This document shows positions 1 to 7,773 of a DNA stretch of 64,000 bases, piece by piece; within the stretch, counting starts at the first letter, position 1, and each line of letters opens with the position of its first letter. A program made the translations under genes and the position numbers. The stretch is from contig SVLW01000008.1 in the NCBI GenBank assembly GCA_015067705.1, positions 1-64,000 on the forward strand. The letters are read 5' to 3'. This DNA is from Oscillospiraceae bacterium. GTDB taxonomy: Bacteria; Bacillota; Clostridia; Oscillospirales; QAMX01. The notes under the pieces were generated by a model. The model saw nothing but the letters and a program-made list of their open reading frames with translations. It made no database searches and had not been told where the DNA came from.

Positions 1-2
1 GT

Positions 3-839
3 CAAGATCGCGACGAAGCGTTGGCCCGCGGCCGCCGCGCCCTTGACGAATTCGTCATCGAGGGCATCCAAACCACGATACCGTTCCATCGCCGCGTGCT
101 CGAAAACAAGGTGTTCTGCGCCGGCGGCGGAGACCCCATGATGGGCGAATATTTCAACACCAGCGAGGCGAGCCTTGTGAAGCTGCCGGACGATACCACC
201 GATTGGCCCAGTGTGGTCTATGAGCCCACGGTCTGCGCCGTGAACGTATTGAATCAGGCGGAGATCAAGGCCGGCGACCATGTGGTGCTGGTGGGCGCCG
301 GTTATATGGGCCAGCTGACCCTGATGGGCCTCACCCGTGCGTCTCAGGCGGGCCGCATCACCGTGTTTGAACTCCGTGAGGATCGCCGCAAAATGGCGGA
401 ATCCTATGGCCCCACCGCCGTCTATGATCCCGAGAGTGAAGAAGGCAAAGCGGCCATCGCCGCCATCCGTGCCGAGGGCGGCGCGGATATCGTCATCGAC
501 TTCGGCGCTTCCGATTCCGGCTTCCATCTGGCGGATTCCATGACCAAACAGGCCGGTAAACTGGTGATTGGCTCCTTCCATCGCAGTGATGTGACCTTTA
601 ACGGCACCAAGTGGCATCTGGGCGGCCTGCGTGTCTTAAATACGTCCCCCATGTTTGACGCCCATTATCTGGAACTGCTGCCCCGGGCCTATGCGCTGAT
701 TCAGCGCGGCGCATACGAGCCGGAGAAGCTTGTGACCCACACGGCACACATCGACGACATGGCGGCGCTTGAGACCATGTTCCTGCGTTCCATTGATAAG
801 CAGGACAATTACACGAAGGGCATCGTGCTCTTCGGCTGA
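3..839 (+). CDS. Chimeric partial frame: biotin carboxylase C-terminus joined to medium-chain dehydrogenase
   Basis: The frame is open from base 3 with no start in the window. Its first ~38 codons, up to about base 115, read like the end of acetyl-CoA carboxylase biotin carboxylase (AccC): RRALDEFVIEGI, TTIPFH and RVLEN are hallmark residues of that C-terminus. From about base 120 (GGGDPMMGEY) the frame becomes a medium-chain dehydrogenase, with VKLPDD, an EP.VCAVN segment, the nucleotide-binding VGAGYMG and a typical tail ending KGIVLFG. The N-terminal GroES-like zinc domain of the dehydrogenase is missing. No known enzyme has this arrangement. A contig-end misassembly or a deletion joining two genes is the likely cause, so the dehydrogenase is best treated as a fragment. 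The ttg at 21 is not a credible start. Confidence 0.7.
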   Translation, partial: QDRDEALARGRRALDEFVIEGIQTTIPFHRRVLENKVFCAGGGDPMMGEYFNTSEASLVKLPDDTTDWPSVVYEPTVCAVNVLNQAEIKAGDHVVLVGAGYMGQLTLMGLTRASQAGRITVFELREDRRKMAESYGPTAVYDPESEEGKAAIAAIRAEGGADIVIDFGASDSGFHLADSMTKQAGKLVIGSFHRSDVTFNGTKWHLGGLRVLNTSPMFDAHYLELLPRAYALIQRGAYEPEKLVTHTAHIDDMAALETMFLRSIDKQDNYTKGIVLFG

Positions 840-853
840 TGCGGCTATATGAA

Positions 854-890
854 AGAACCTGCCCGAAAAACCCGGGCGGGTTCTTTTTTT
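854..890 (+). terminator. Rho-independent terminator after the dehydrogenase frame
   Basis: GAACCTGCCCG and CGGGCGGGTTC form a stem with a short A-rich loop, followed by seven or more T. Confidence 0.85.
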
Positions 891-895
891 CTGCG

Positions 896-924
896 TTGAC
901 TTTGCGGGGAGGAACCTCTATACT
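896..924 (+). promoter_or_regulatory. Sigma-A-type promoter for the glycosidase at 984
   Basis: TTGACT at 896-901, a 17-base spacer and TATACT at 919-924. The start codon lies about 60 bases downstream, after AAGGAGAG. Confidence 0.7.
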
Positions 925-983
925 AAAATCAGACAGAAACAATATCCGCCTCTTTCATATCACATCAAAAAGGAGAGAATCCT

Positions 984-3089
984 ATGCATTTACTGTCTGA
1001 TATCATCAGTGCCTTTGGCTCTCGGGTGGGCATCGGCGTGCATCCCGGCGAAAAGACCGCCTATCTCATGCGAAACACCATGTATCCCGGCATCCCGATG
1101 TCCCTGGAAATCGGCGTACGGGTGGGGGAACAGGAATATGTGCTGCCCCTGACGAAGAATGGCAAGGAATTCTGCTTTTTAGAGCAGGAGATGACGCCGA
1201 ACACCCTGACTATCACCGGTATTGACGATTATTCCACGCTGTCGGTGCAGTTTACCCTCATGACCCTCTTCCGTCCCCGGGATGTGCGCTTCTCCACGAC
1301 GCCTGCGGTCTATGCCGATGTGCGCGTGAAGCGTCTCAAGACCCGCTATCGCTGGAAGGAAGTGAACACCGGCCGCGTGGACGGCACGCTCTTTGTCCGA
1401 TTTGATCAGAAAGTTTTCGACCTGACTCCGGCGGAGCAGGGCCTTTACGCGGACTATGATTATGAATACGGCCGTGCCAGAACCGACGACGGCCGCGGCG
1501 CCATCGTCCACACCACCCATGCCCACGATCTGATCGCCGTGGTGGAGGGTGAGACCACCCCCTGCGGCATCGAGCTGCCCTTCTCTCTGGAGATCGGCGA
1601 GTACGGCGGACATATCCGCTTTGCCTGGTGCGCCTATGACGAGGCTATGCTGCAGGTGGACGGCGCATATGCCGACTATAAATATAAGGAGTATTTTGAT
1701 TCTCTGGAGGCTGTGGGCGAGTACTGCCGGGCAAACTGGCAGGAATTCGAGGAGAACACCGCCCGTGTGGACGGTATCTTCTGCGCCCATAATCTTTCAA
1801 ACGACTTCACCCATCTGGTGAGCCAGGCCTTCCATTCCTATCTGCCCAACACCTGGTACTGCAAGCGCGGCGGCGAGGATTGGTACTCCTGCTGGGAGGG
1901 CGGCGGATACTTCCAGTCCTCCGTGGACGTGGAGTATTCCCAGGCGCCCTTCTATGTCTCCGTCTGGCCGGAGCTTTTGGAAATGGAGCTTCTGGAATGG
2001 ACAGAGCATACCATGGACGGCGCGGAAGTGCTGGGCGAGGCGGGCCGCGGCACCCGTCTGATGAAGCACGATATGGGCCAGTACTGTGACTGCAACGGCC
2101 AGCGTCTGTGGATCCAGCAGGAACTGGAGGAGACCACCAACTATCTCCTCATGGCCCACGCCATCTGGAAGCGTACCGGCAGTAAAAAGCTTCTTGCCCA
2201 CGCGGGACTCCTGCGGCAGTTCCTGGACTTTATTCTGGCTACGGACAGCCAGGGCGACGGCATTCCCTCTTATGCCTGCCACACCACGCTGGACGACTCC
2301 TGTCTGCCGCTGCGCACCGGCCAGCGTCTGACTTATATTGCGGTGAAGGCCGCGGCGGCCTGTCAGGTGGGTGCAGAGCTGCTGGCTGCGGCGGGGGATC
2401 CGGATACCGCGGCATATCTGGACTTTGCCCGGCGCGCCTATGCCACGCTGGAACGGGACGGATGGCGGGAGGATCACTACGTCACCTGCTTCACGGATAT
2501 GGAGGGCGCCGAGGGCTCCAGCATTTATACGGAGAACGGCTTTGCCCTTCCTGCCATGGTGGGCTTCCCCATGGGTCTTGACGAGGCCCGCATGCGCCAG
2601 GATATCCGCACCTCCGTGCGGGATACCCTCTGCCGCTATGGCTGCCGTCATGCGGACTATACCGACCGGGAAATCCTGAAGGCCAGTGTCCACGGCGCAT
2701 ATTTCAATGCGCCCTATGTGGGCTGGATCTCCATGAACGAGACCCGCGACGTGGCGGCCATGTATGCCGGCGTGGATCTTCTGGATATGGCCAGCCGTTA
2801 CTGGGACTGGGAGGCCACGGTGAATTCCCGGGAGTATGTGCTGTTTTTGGACACCTTCTACGGCAACAGCCTGATGTTCTATCCCAGAGGTCTTGCGGCC
2901 TTTGGCTATTATGAAGCGGTTCTGCGCTATTACCGCAGCGAAGTGGATGGCCTGCGCGGCATGGATCCTCTGCGTGCGGATCTCCGCGTCCCGATTCTCA
3001 GCGAGGCCGACTGGGCCGCGGGCACCGTGCCTGTGGCGGAGAGCTATCGCGAGGGCAGCATGATCGCTTACCGGGAGACTGCAAACTGA
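984..3089 (+). CDS. Putative six-hairpin (alpha/alpha)6-barrel glycosidase, family unassigned
   Basis: 701 residues, no signal peptide. The N-terminal ~230 residues look like a beta-sandwich. From about 260 the protein is rich in Trp, Tyr and acidic residues in a helical pattern typical of six-hairpin glycosidases: SVDVEY, PELLEMELLEW, MKHDMGQY, WIQQELEETTNYLLMA and a closing FYPRGLAAFGYYEA. The HDMG and YPRG segments and the domain order recall GH52 beta-xylosidases, and the middle recalls DUF4965 proteins, but identity looks low and I cannot name a family. A cytoplasmic oligosaccharide-cleaving role is inferred from fold-type features only. It has its own promoter and AAGGAGAG site, and the kinase gene follows 31 bases later. 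Confidence 0.55.
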   Translation: MHLLSDIISAFGSRVGIGVHPGEKTAYLMRNTMYPGIPMSLEIGVRVGEQEYVLPLTKNGKEFCFLEQEMTPNTLTITGIDDYSTLSVQFTLMTLFRPRDVRFSTTPAVYADVRVKRLKTRYRWKEVNTGRVDGTLFVRFDQKVFDLTPAEQGLYADYDYEYGRARTDDGRGAIVHTTHAHDLIAVVEGETTPCGIELPFSLEIGEYGGHIRFAWCAYDEAMLQVDGAYADYKYKEYFDSLEAVGEYCRANWQEFEENTARVDGIFCAHNLSNDFTHLVSQAFHSYLPNTWYCKRGGEDWYSCWEGGGYFQSSVDVEYSQAPFYVSVWPELLEMELLEWTEHTMDGAEVLGEAGRGTRLMKHDMGQYCDCNGQRLWIQQELEETTNYLLMAHAIWKRTGSKKLLAHAGLLRQFLDFILATDSQGDGIPSYACHTTLDDSCLPLRTGQRLTYIAVKAAAACQVGAELLAAAGDPDTAAYLDFARRAYATLERDGWREDHYVTCFTDMEGAEGSSIYTENGFALPAMVGFPMGLDEARMRQDIRTSVRDTLCRYGCRHADYTDREILKASVHGAYFNAPYVGWISMNETRDVAAMYAGVDLLDMASRYWDWEATVNSREYVLFLDTFYGNSLMFYPRGLAAFGYYEAVLRYYRSEVDGLRGMDPLRADLRVPILSEADWAAGTVPVAESYREGSMIAYRETAN

Positions 3090-3120
3090 GAAAACAACTG
3101 ACGGAAAGGGGGACCCCGAT

Positions 3121-5655
3121 ATGAAGCAGGTGCAGAAGTTCAGCCGGTCTATGCTGACATTTTGCTGTGTGCTGCTGCTTGCCTGGTCGGGCATCGGTTT
3201 GTTCCGGCTTTTTGAGGTCGGGATGACGGACTATGTTCCTGTCCTGATGCCGGGCCCCTTTCTGCGGATCCTGGATCGTTCCCGCATGAACCATTCGGCG
3301 TGTTATCTGGCGGAATTTGCGGTTCATGGCGCAAATGTGCTTATGATGCTGACGACCCTGGTGCTGGTTCGCTTCCGACAGCATACTGCCGGATTTCTGG
3401 TGTTTCCCTTCAGTGCGGGCAAGAGCCTTCTGGTGCTCATGGATCTCATCGTGGCAAAGCCCGGATGGCCGTATGTGCTGTATCTGGGTCTGGAGCTTCT
3501 GTGCTGTCTGGCGGCGCTTTTGTGTATGCTGGCCATGCGCATGGGAGACGACCGGCTTACCCCCGGGTCCTATCCCCATGTGAATGCGGATTCGGACACA
3601 CTGGTGGTGTATTTTTCCCGAGAGGGCTATACCCGAAAGCTGGCCTATCACATGGCGGAGCTTCTGCGGGCCAATATCTGCGAGATCCGGACGGAACAGA
3701 CGGTATACGGCTTTGGCGGGTTTTTCCGCTGTGTGATGTGTTCGTTGTCCGGGCGGGATATGCCGATTCTGACACCGGAGATCCCCTGGGAGCGGTATCG
3801 CCGCTTCGTGCTCTGTGCGCCGGTCTGGGGCCTGCGCTGTGCCGCGCCCATGCGAAGCTTTTGCCGGCTGGCAAAGGGACGGATGGAGACGGTGAATTAT
3901 CTCATCACCCATCTGTGGCGGGTGAATTTTGCGGCGCTCTTTGAAGAACTGGACAGTCTTCTGGGACTGCGGCATGATGCGGCACAGACAGTGGCGCTGC
4001 ACATCGGCCGCGCGGTCTGGCCCGGCGTAGCGCATTACTACAGCGGCGACCGGACGGAAGGCTGGGTTCGGATCCGGCAGAAAAAAGACGCTGCTTACCC
4101 GGCAAGAACGGCGCTTCCGTTTTCACATATTCTGGGAAAGCTGTTCGGCATTCTGCGCGGCACCGGAAAAACGCTGTTTTTGGTGCTGTGTGTGACCTGT
4201 ATCGGTCTATATATGTGGGATACCGGCATTCGCCCGGTGAACATGATCGGTCTATATATCATCGGTGTACTGACCATGGCCATCACTTTTGGTGATTTCT
4301 ACTGTATTCTCCTGTTTTCTTTCTGCAGTCTGGTCTGCTATAATTTCTTTTTTGTGGCGCCGATCTATACCCTGTCGCCGTATCAGGTAGGATTTTCGCT
4401 GAGCTTTCTGATGATCCTGACTGCGGGCGTGATCGCGCTGGTGCTGACCGGTCGGCTCAAACGCCAGACGCTGCACGCGGAAACCGTGGCGTACCGCACC
4501 TCCGTGCTTTTAGAAACCACGCAGCTTCTGCAAAAAGAGCGGGACGAGAGCGGCATGATCGCCGCCACGGCAGGACAGCTCATGAAAATCTACGGCAAAG
4601 CCGTGGTGGCTTTTTCGGATGCGGGGGATGGTACCCTGCGGCGGGAACTCTACAACATGGGGGATCAGGATGGCGCGGATCCCTTGATCTTGGACGACGA
4701 AGCCATGCGCGGCCTGTGGGAACAGTTCGCGGCGGATCCCCATGCGTCGTCTGTCTCACCGGACAAGGAGCATCTCTTCCTGCCGATCCGGACACCGGAG
4801 AATTTCTTCGGGATGCTCTGCATCGCCATTCAGGAGCGTTCTCTTACGGCACTGGAGCGCAGCATGGCAAGCTCGATTGCGGAGGAATGTGCGCTGGTGC
4901 TGGAGCGCGAGCTTTATAACCGCAAGCGGCAGGAGGCCGCTATCCAGGTGCAGAATGAACAGGTCCGCACCAACTTCCTGCGGGCCATCTCTCATGATCT
5001 GCGCACGCCGCTGACGTCCATTTCCGGCAGCGCCCAGCTTCTGGCAGAGGACAGCGCTCTGCCGCCGGAGCGCCGCAGACGGCTTAGTGCGGATATCTAT
5101 GAGGACTCCCTCTGGCTCATTGACCTGGTGGAGAATCTCCTGTCCGTCACCCGCATGGGGGACGGCGGCGTGGAGCTGCGCCTGCGTCCGGAGCTTCTGG
5201 ATGATGTGGTGCAGGAGGCGACAGGGCATCTGAAGGCCCGCTGTACTACCCACCGAATCGTGGTTCTCCCTTCTGAGGAATGCTTCATGGCCCGCATGGA
5301 CGCCAGACTCATTATGCAGGTTTTGATGAATCTCCTGACAAACGCTGTGAAATATACGCCCCAGGGCAGCACCATCACGGTCTCCACCGACCGGCAGGGC
5401 GACTGGGTGCGGGTATTCGTGGCGGATGAGGGCCCCGGCGTGCCGGCGGAAAACCGGGAAAAGATCTTCGATCTCTTTTATACCGCCAACACGCTCCAGT
5501 CCGACAGTCGGCGGGGCATCGGTCTGGGTCTCTCCCTGTGCCGCACCATCATCTCTGCCCACGGCGGAGAGATCACGGTGTCGGAGAATCATCCCCGCGG
5601 CGCAGTGTTCACGTTCACATTACCCGTCATGGAGCTTCCGTCTTCTGCAGAATAA
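3121..5655 (+). CDS. Hybrid sensor histidine kinase: membrane domain, flavodoxin-like domain, KdpD-like membrane domain, GAF-like region, kinase core
   Basis: 844 residues. About four hydrophobic segments occupy 9-137. Residues 160-310 look like flavodoxin: VVYFSREGYT (phosphate-loop position, 166-171), then YGFGGFF..V and PVWG at 234-237, the usual aromatic flavin contact. Residues ~361-445 are a KdpD-type four-helix DUF4118 region (YNFFFVAPIYTLSP), followed by a linker helix and a GAF-like region (~470-605). The kinase core has ISHDLRTPLT with His625, NLLTNAVKY (N737, N741), DEGPGVP (D769) and GIGLGLSLC. Classical KdpD has an N-terminal KdpD/USP module in front of DUF4118; here it is replaced by the membrane plus flavodoxin unit. 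No response regulator, kdp or electron-transfer gene is adjacent. Flavin or redox sensing is inferred. The start follows AAAGGGGG. Confidence 0.8.
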   Translation: MKQVQKFSRSMLTFCCVLLLAWSGIGLFRLFEVGMTDYVPVLMPGPFLRILDRSRMNHSACYLAEFAVHGANVLMMLTTLVLVRFRQHTAGFLVFPFSAGKSLLVLMDLIVAKPGWPYVLYLGLELLCCLAALLCMLAMRMGDDRLTPGSYPHVNADSDTLVVYFSREGYTRKLAYHMAELLRANICEIRTEQTVYGFGGFFRCVMCSLSGRDMPILTPEIPWERYRRFVLCAPVWGLRCAAPMRSFCRLAKGRMETVNYLITHLWRVNFAALFEELDSLLGLRHDAAQTVALHIGRAVWPGVAHYYSGDRTEGWVRIRQKKDAAYPARTALPFSHILGKLFGILRGTGKTLFLVLCVTCIGLYMWDTGIRPVNMIGLYIIGVLTMAITFGDFYCILLFSFCSLVCYNFFFVAPIYTLSPYQVGFSLSFLMILTAGVIALVLTGRLKRQTLHAETVAYRTSVLLETTQLLQKERDESGMIAATAGQLMKIYGKAVVAFSDAGDGTLRRELYNMGDQDGADPLILDDEAMRGLWEQFAADPHASSVSPDKEHLFLPIRTPENFFGMLCIAIQERSLTALERSMASSIAEECALVLERELYNRKRQEAAIQVQNEQVRTNFLRAISHDLRTPLTSISGSAQLLAEDSALPPERRRRLSADIYEDSLWLIDLVENLLSVTRMGDGGVELRLRPELLDDVVQEATGHLKARCTTHRIVVLPSEECFMARMDARLIMQVLMNLLTNAVKYTPQGSTITVSTDRQGDWVRVFVADEGPGVPAENREKIFDLFYTANTLQSDSRRGIGLGLSLCRTIISAHGGEITVSENHPRGAVFTFTLPVMELPSSAE

Positions 5656-5705
5656 AAAATCCCCTGCCGCACAGGTTTCTCTGCGCGGCAGGGGATCGTT
5701 TTTTA
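5653..5705. terminator. Bidirectional terminator between convergent genes
   Basis: ATCCCCTGCCGC pairs perfectly with GCGGCAGGGGAT (12 bp). T-runs lie on the plus-strand 3' side, and A-runs on the other side serve the minus strand. Confidence 0.85.
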
Positions 5706-5710
5706 TGTAC

Positions 5711-6556
5711 TTACTGCGCTCTTACGATGACTTCGCCGGTGCATTCCATGACCGGATCCTCGCGGACGATCTCGCCCACGCTGTCGCAGACGATACGGCC
5801 GGAACGGGGATTCTTTACGGAGAGGATGTGGCCCTCCACGGTGGCGTCCACGTCGGAATACTCGAAGGAGAGGTCGGTGCCCTCCATGCGGCAGTTGATG
5901 AGCTTTAAGTTCTTGCAATAGCAAAGAGGCTGGGTGCCGCTGATGTCACAGTTGATAAGGGTGAGGCCGTCGGAGAACCAGGCCAGATACTCGCCCTTCA
6001 CGACACTGTTCTCCACGGTGACGTTCTTGGCGTGCCAGAAGGCATCCTTGGTATCCAGAACGGAGTTGCGGATGGTGACATTCTCGGTGTACTGGAAGGA
6101 ATACTTGCCCTTCATCTTGAGCTCTTCAATGTCCAGATTCTTTGTATCCAGGAAGATGTATTCGGACTCGATGAAGGAATCGCGCACCTTCACGCCGTCG
6201 CACTTCCAGCCGAATTCCGGGGAATGGATCTCGGAGGCGATGACCTCGGTATCCTGGCATTCCCGGAGGCACTTGACGCCGGTGATGCGGCTGTGATCGA
6301 TGACGCCGCGCTCGGCGTACCAGATGGGGGCGCGGGTGAGCTCATCCATGGTGGAGTTCTCGAGACGATAGCCCTTGGCATGCCACAGGGGATAGCGCAG
6401 GGAGAAGCTGCTGTCGCGTACCGTTACTTCGCGGCTCTCCTTCAAAACAGATTCGCCGTCGGCGGGACCGGCAAAGGTGCAATTCACCACTTCGGCATCC
6501 GTCAGGGCATAGAGGGAACGCTCTTCATCAAAAGTCTTGTTGATAATGCTCTGCAT
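5711..6556 (-). CDS. DUF3737 family protein
   Basis: 281 residues from MQSIINKTFDEERSLYAL. This opening, and the many short 'NCTF', 'DSSFS', 'NSVLDTKDAFWHAKNVTVENSVV' style repeats, match the DUF3737 family, which is predicted to form a right-handed beta-helix like pectate-lyase or hexapeptide proteins. Catalytic residues and function are not known. It is cytoplasmic, without signal peptide or membrane segment. An in-frame ATG eight codons upstream (6580) is possible, but the family normally begins with the MQ.I.NKTFDEERALY pattern, so the inner start is preferred. It is a single gene, convergent with the histidine kinase. Confidence 0.8.
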   Translation of the reverse strand: MQSIINKTFDEERSLYALTDAEVVNCTFAGPADGESVLKESREVTVRDSSFSLRYPLWHAKGYRLENSTMDELTRAPIWYAERGVIDHSRITGVKCLRECQDTEVIASEIHSPEFGWKCDGVKVRDSFIESEYIFLDTKNLDIEELKMKGKYSFQYTENVTIRNSVLDTKDAFWHAKNVTVENSVVKGEYLAWFSDGLTLINCDISGTQPLCYCKNLKLINCRMEGTDLSFEYSDVDATVEGHILSVKNPRSGRIVCDSVGEIVREDPVMECTGEVIVRAQ

Positions 6557-6651
6557 AAACGCATGATTTCCTTTCTTCATTTCTCTCTTAGTTTTGTATT
6601 ATACCGCCCCGCCTCCGGGAAAGCAAGTGGAGGAAGTGCCAAAAAACCGGG

Positions 6652-6690
6652 AAAAACCGGAGTGTTTCATGACACTCCGGTTTTTGATTG
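6652..6690 (-). terminator. Terminator after queA
   Basis: Read on the minus strand, AAAAACCGGAGTGTC and its complement flank a short ATGA loop and end in a T-run. Confidence 0.85.
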
Positions 6691-6705
6691 TATTTTTCTG
6701 GAAAT

Positions 6706-7725
6706 TCAAAGGATCAGCATACTGTCGCCGAAGGAGAAGAAGCGATAGCGCTCCCGGACGGCCTCGTGATAGGCGGCCATGGTGTGGTCATAGCCGGCGA
6801 ACGCACTGACCAGCATGATGAGGGTGCTTTCCGGCAGATGGAAATTGGTGATGAGTCCGTCGATGGCGCGGAAGCGATAACCGGGATAGATGAAAATGCT
6901 GGTCCAGCCGGAGGCGGCGGGGATGTGACCGTTTTCCTCCGCAACGGATTCCAGGGTGCGGGTGGAGGTGGTGCCCACGCTGATGATGCGGCCGCCGGCG
7001 GCCCGGGCGGCATTGATGGTGTCGGCGGCCTCCTGCGGCACCTCATAGTATTCTGCGTGCATCACATGATCGGTGATCTCGTCGGCCTTTACGGGACGGA
7101 AGGTGCCCAGACCCACATGGAGCGTGACGCGGGCGATCTTCACGCCCATCTCTTCGATCTTTGCGAGAAGCTCCGGCGTGAAGTGGAAGCCTGCGGTGGG
7201 GGCGGCGGCGGAACCGGGATTTTTGGAATATACGGTCTGATAGCGGGAGGCATCGTCCAGCTCTTCCGTGATATAGGGCGGCAGGGGCATCTTGCCCAGT
7301 TGCTCCAGCACTTCCATAAAGATGCCGTCATAATGGAAGCGCACGATGCGGTTGCCGGTCTCGGTGACGCCGGTGACCTCGGCCTCCAGTTCGTCGCCGA
7401 ACTTTACTCTGGCGCCCTCCCGGGTGCGCTTGCCGGGGCGGGTGATGCACTCCCATTCGTCGCCCCGCTGGGTCAGCAGCAGGATCTCCACGGGACTGCC
7501 GGTTTTGGCGGACACGCCGATGAGACGGGCGGGAATGACCCGGGACTCATTCAGGACGATGCAGTCGCCGGGACGGAGATACTCCGTGATGTCATGGAAA
7601 TGCCGGTGGGCGATTTCGCCGCTCTCCCGGGACAGCACCAGCATGCGGGAGGAATCCCGCTGTAAAAGCGGCGTCTGGGCGATCAGTTCTTCGGGAAGAT
7701 CATAGAAAAAGTCAGAACGTTTCAT
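6706..7725 (-). CDS. queA: S-adenosylmethionine:tRNA ribosyltransferase-isomerase
   Basis: 339 residues, full length. QueA transfers and isomerises the ribosyl part of SAM onto 7-aminomethyl-7-deazaguanine in tRNA to give epoxyqueuosine. Diagnostic segments are [78 protein letters not shown] and [18 protein letters not shown]. It lies 48 bases behind the SpoIID-domain gene on the same strand, so the two are probably cotranscribed. tgt, for an earlier queuosine step, is in the window at 12.7 kb. The ribosome site is weak and lies in a hairpin (see separate entry). Confidence 0.96.
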   Translation of the reverse strand: MKRSDFFYDLPEELIAQTPLLQRDSSRMLVLSRESGEIAHRHFHDITEYLRPGDCIVLNESRVIPARLIGVSAKTGSPVEILLLTQRGDEWECITRPGKRTREGARVKFGDELEAEVTGVTETGNRIVRFHYDGIFMEVLEQLGKMPLPPYITEELDDASRYQTVYSKNPGSAAAPTAGFHFTPELLAKIEEMGVKIARVTLHVGLGTFRPVKADEITDHVMHAEYYEVPQEAADTINAARAAGGRIISVGTTSTRTLESVAEENGHIPAASGWTSIFIYPGYRFRAIDGLITNFHLPESTLIMLVSAFAGYDHTMAAYHEAVRERYRFFSFGDSMLIL

Positions 7726-7732
7726 TGCGTGT

Positions 7733-7757
7733 CGTCCTGCAGGGACAGTGCAGGACG
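7733..7757 (-). promoter_or_regulatory. Hairpin covering the queA ribosome-binding region
   Basis: Inverted repeat CGTCCTGCA / TGCAGGACG (9 bp, 7-base loop) between the SpoIID-domain gene and queA, without a T-tract. The only AGGA-like Shine-Dalgarno candidate for queA falls inside the stem. Confidence 0.5.
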
Positions 7758-7773
7758 CTCCTTTCCGGATAAA

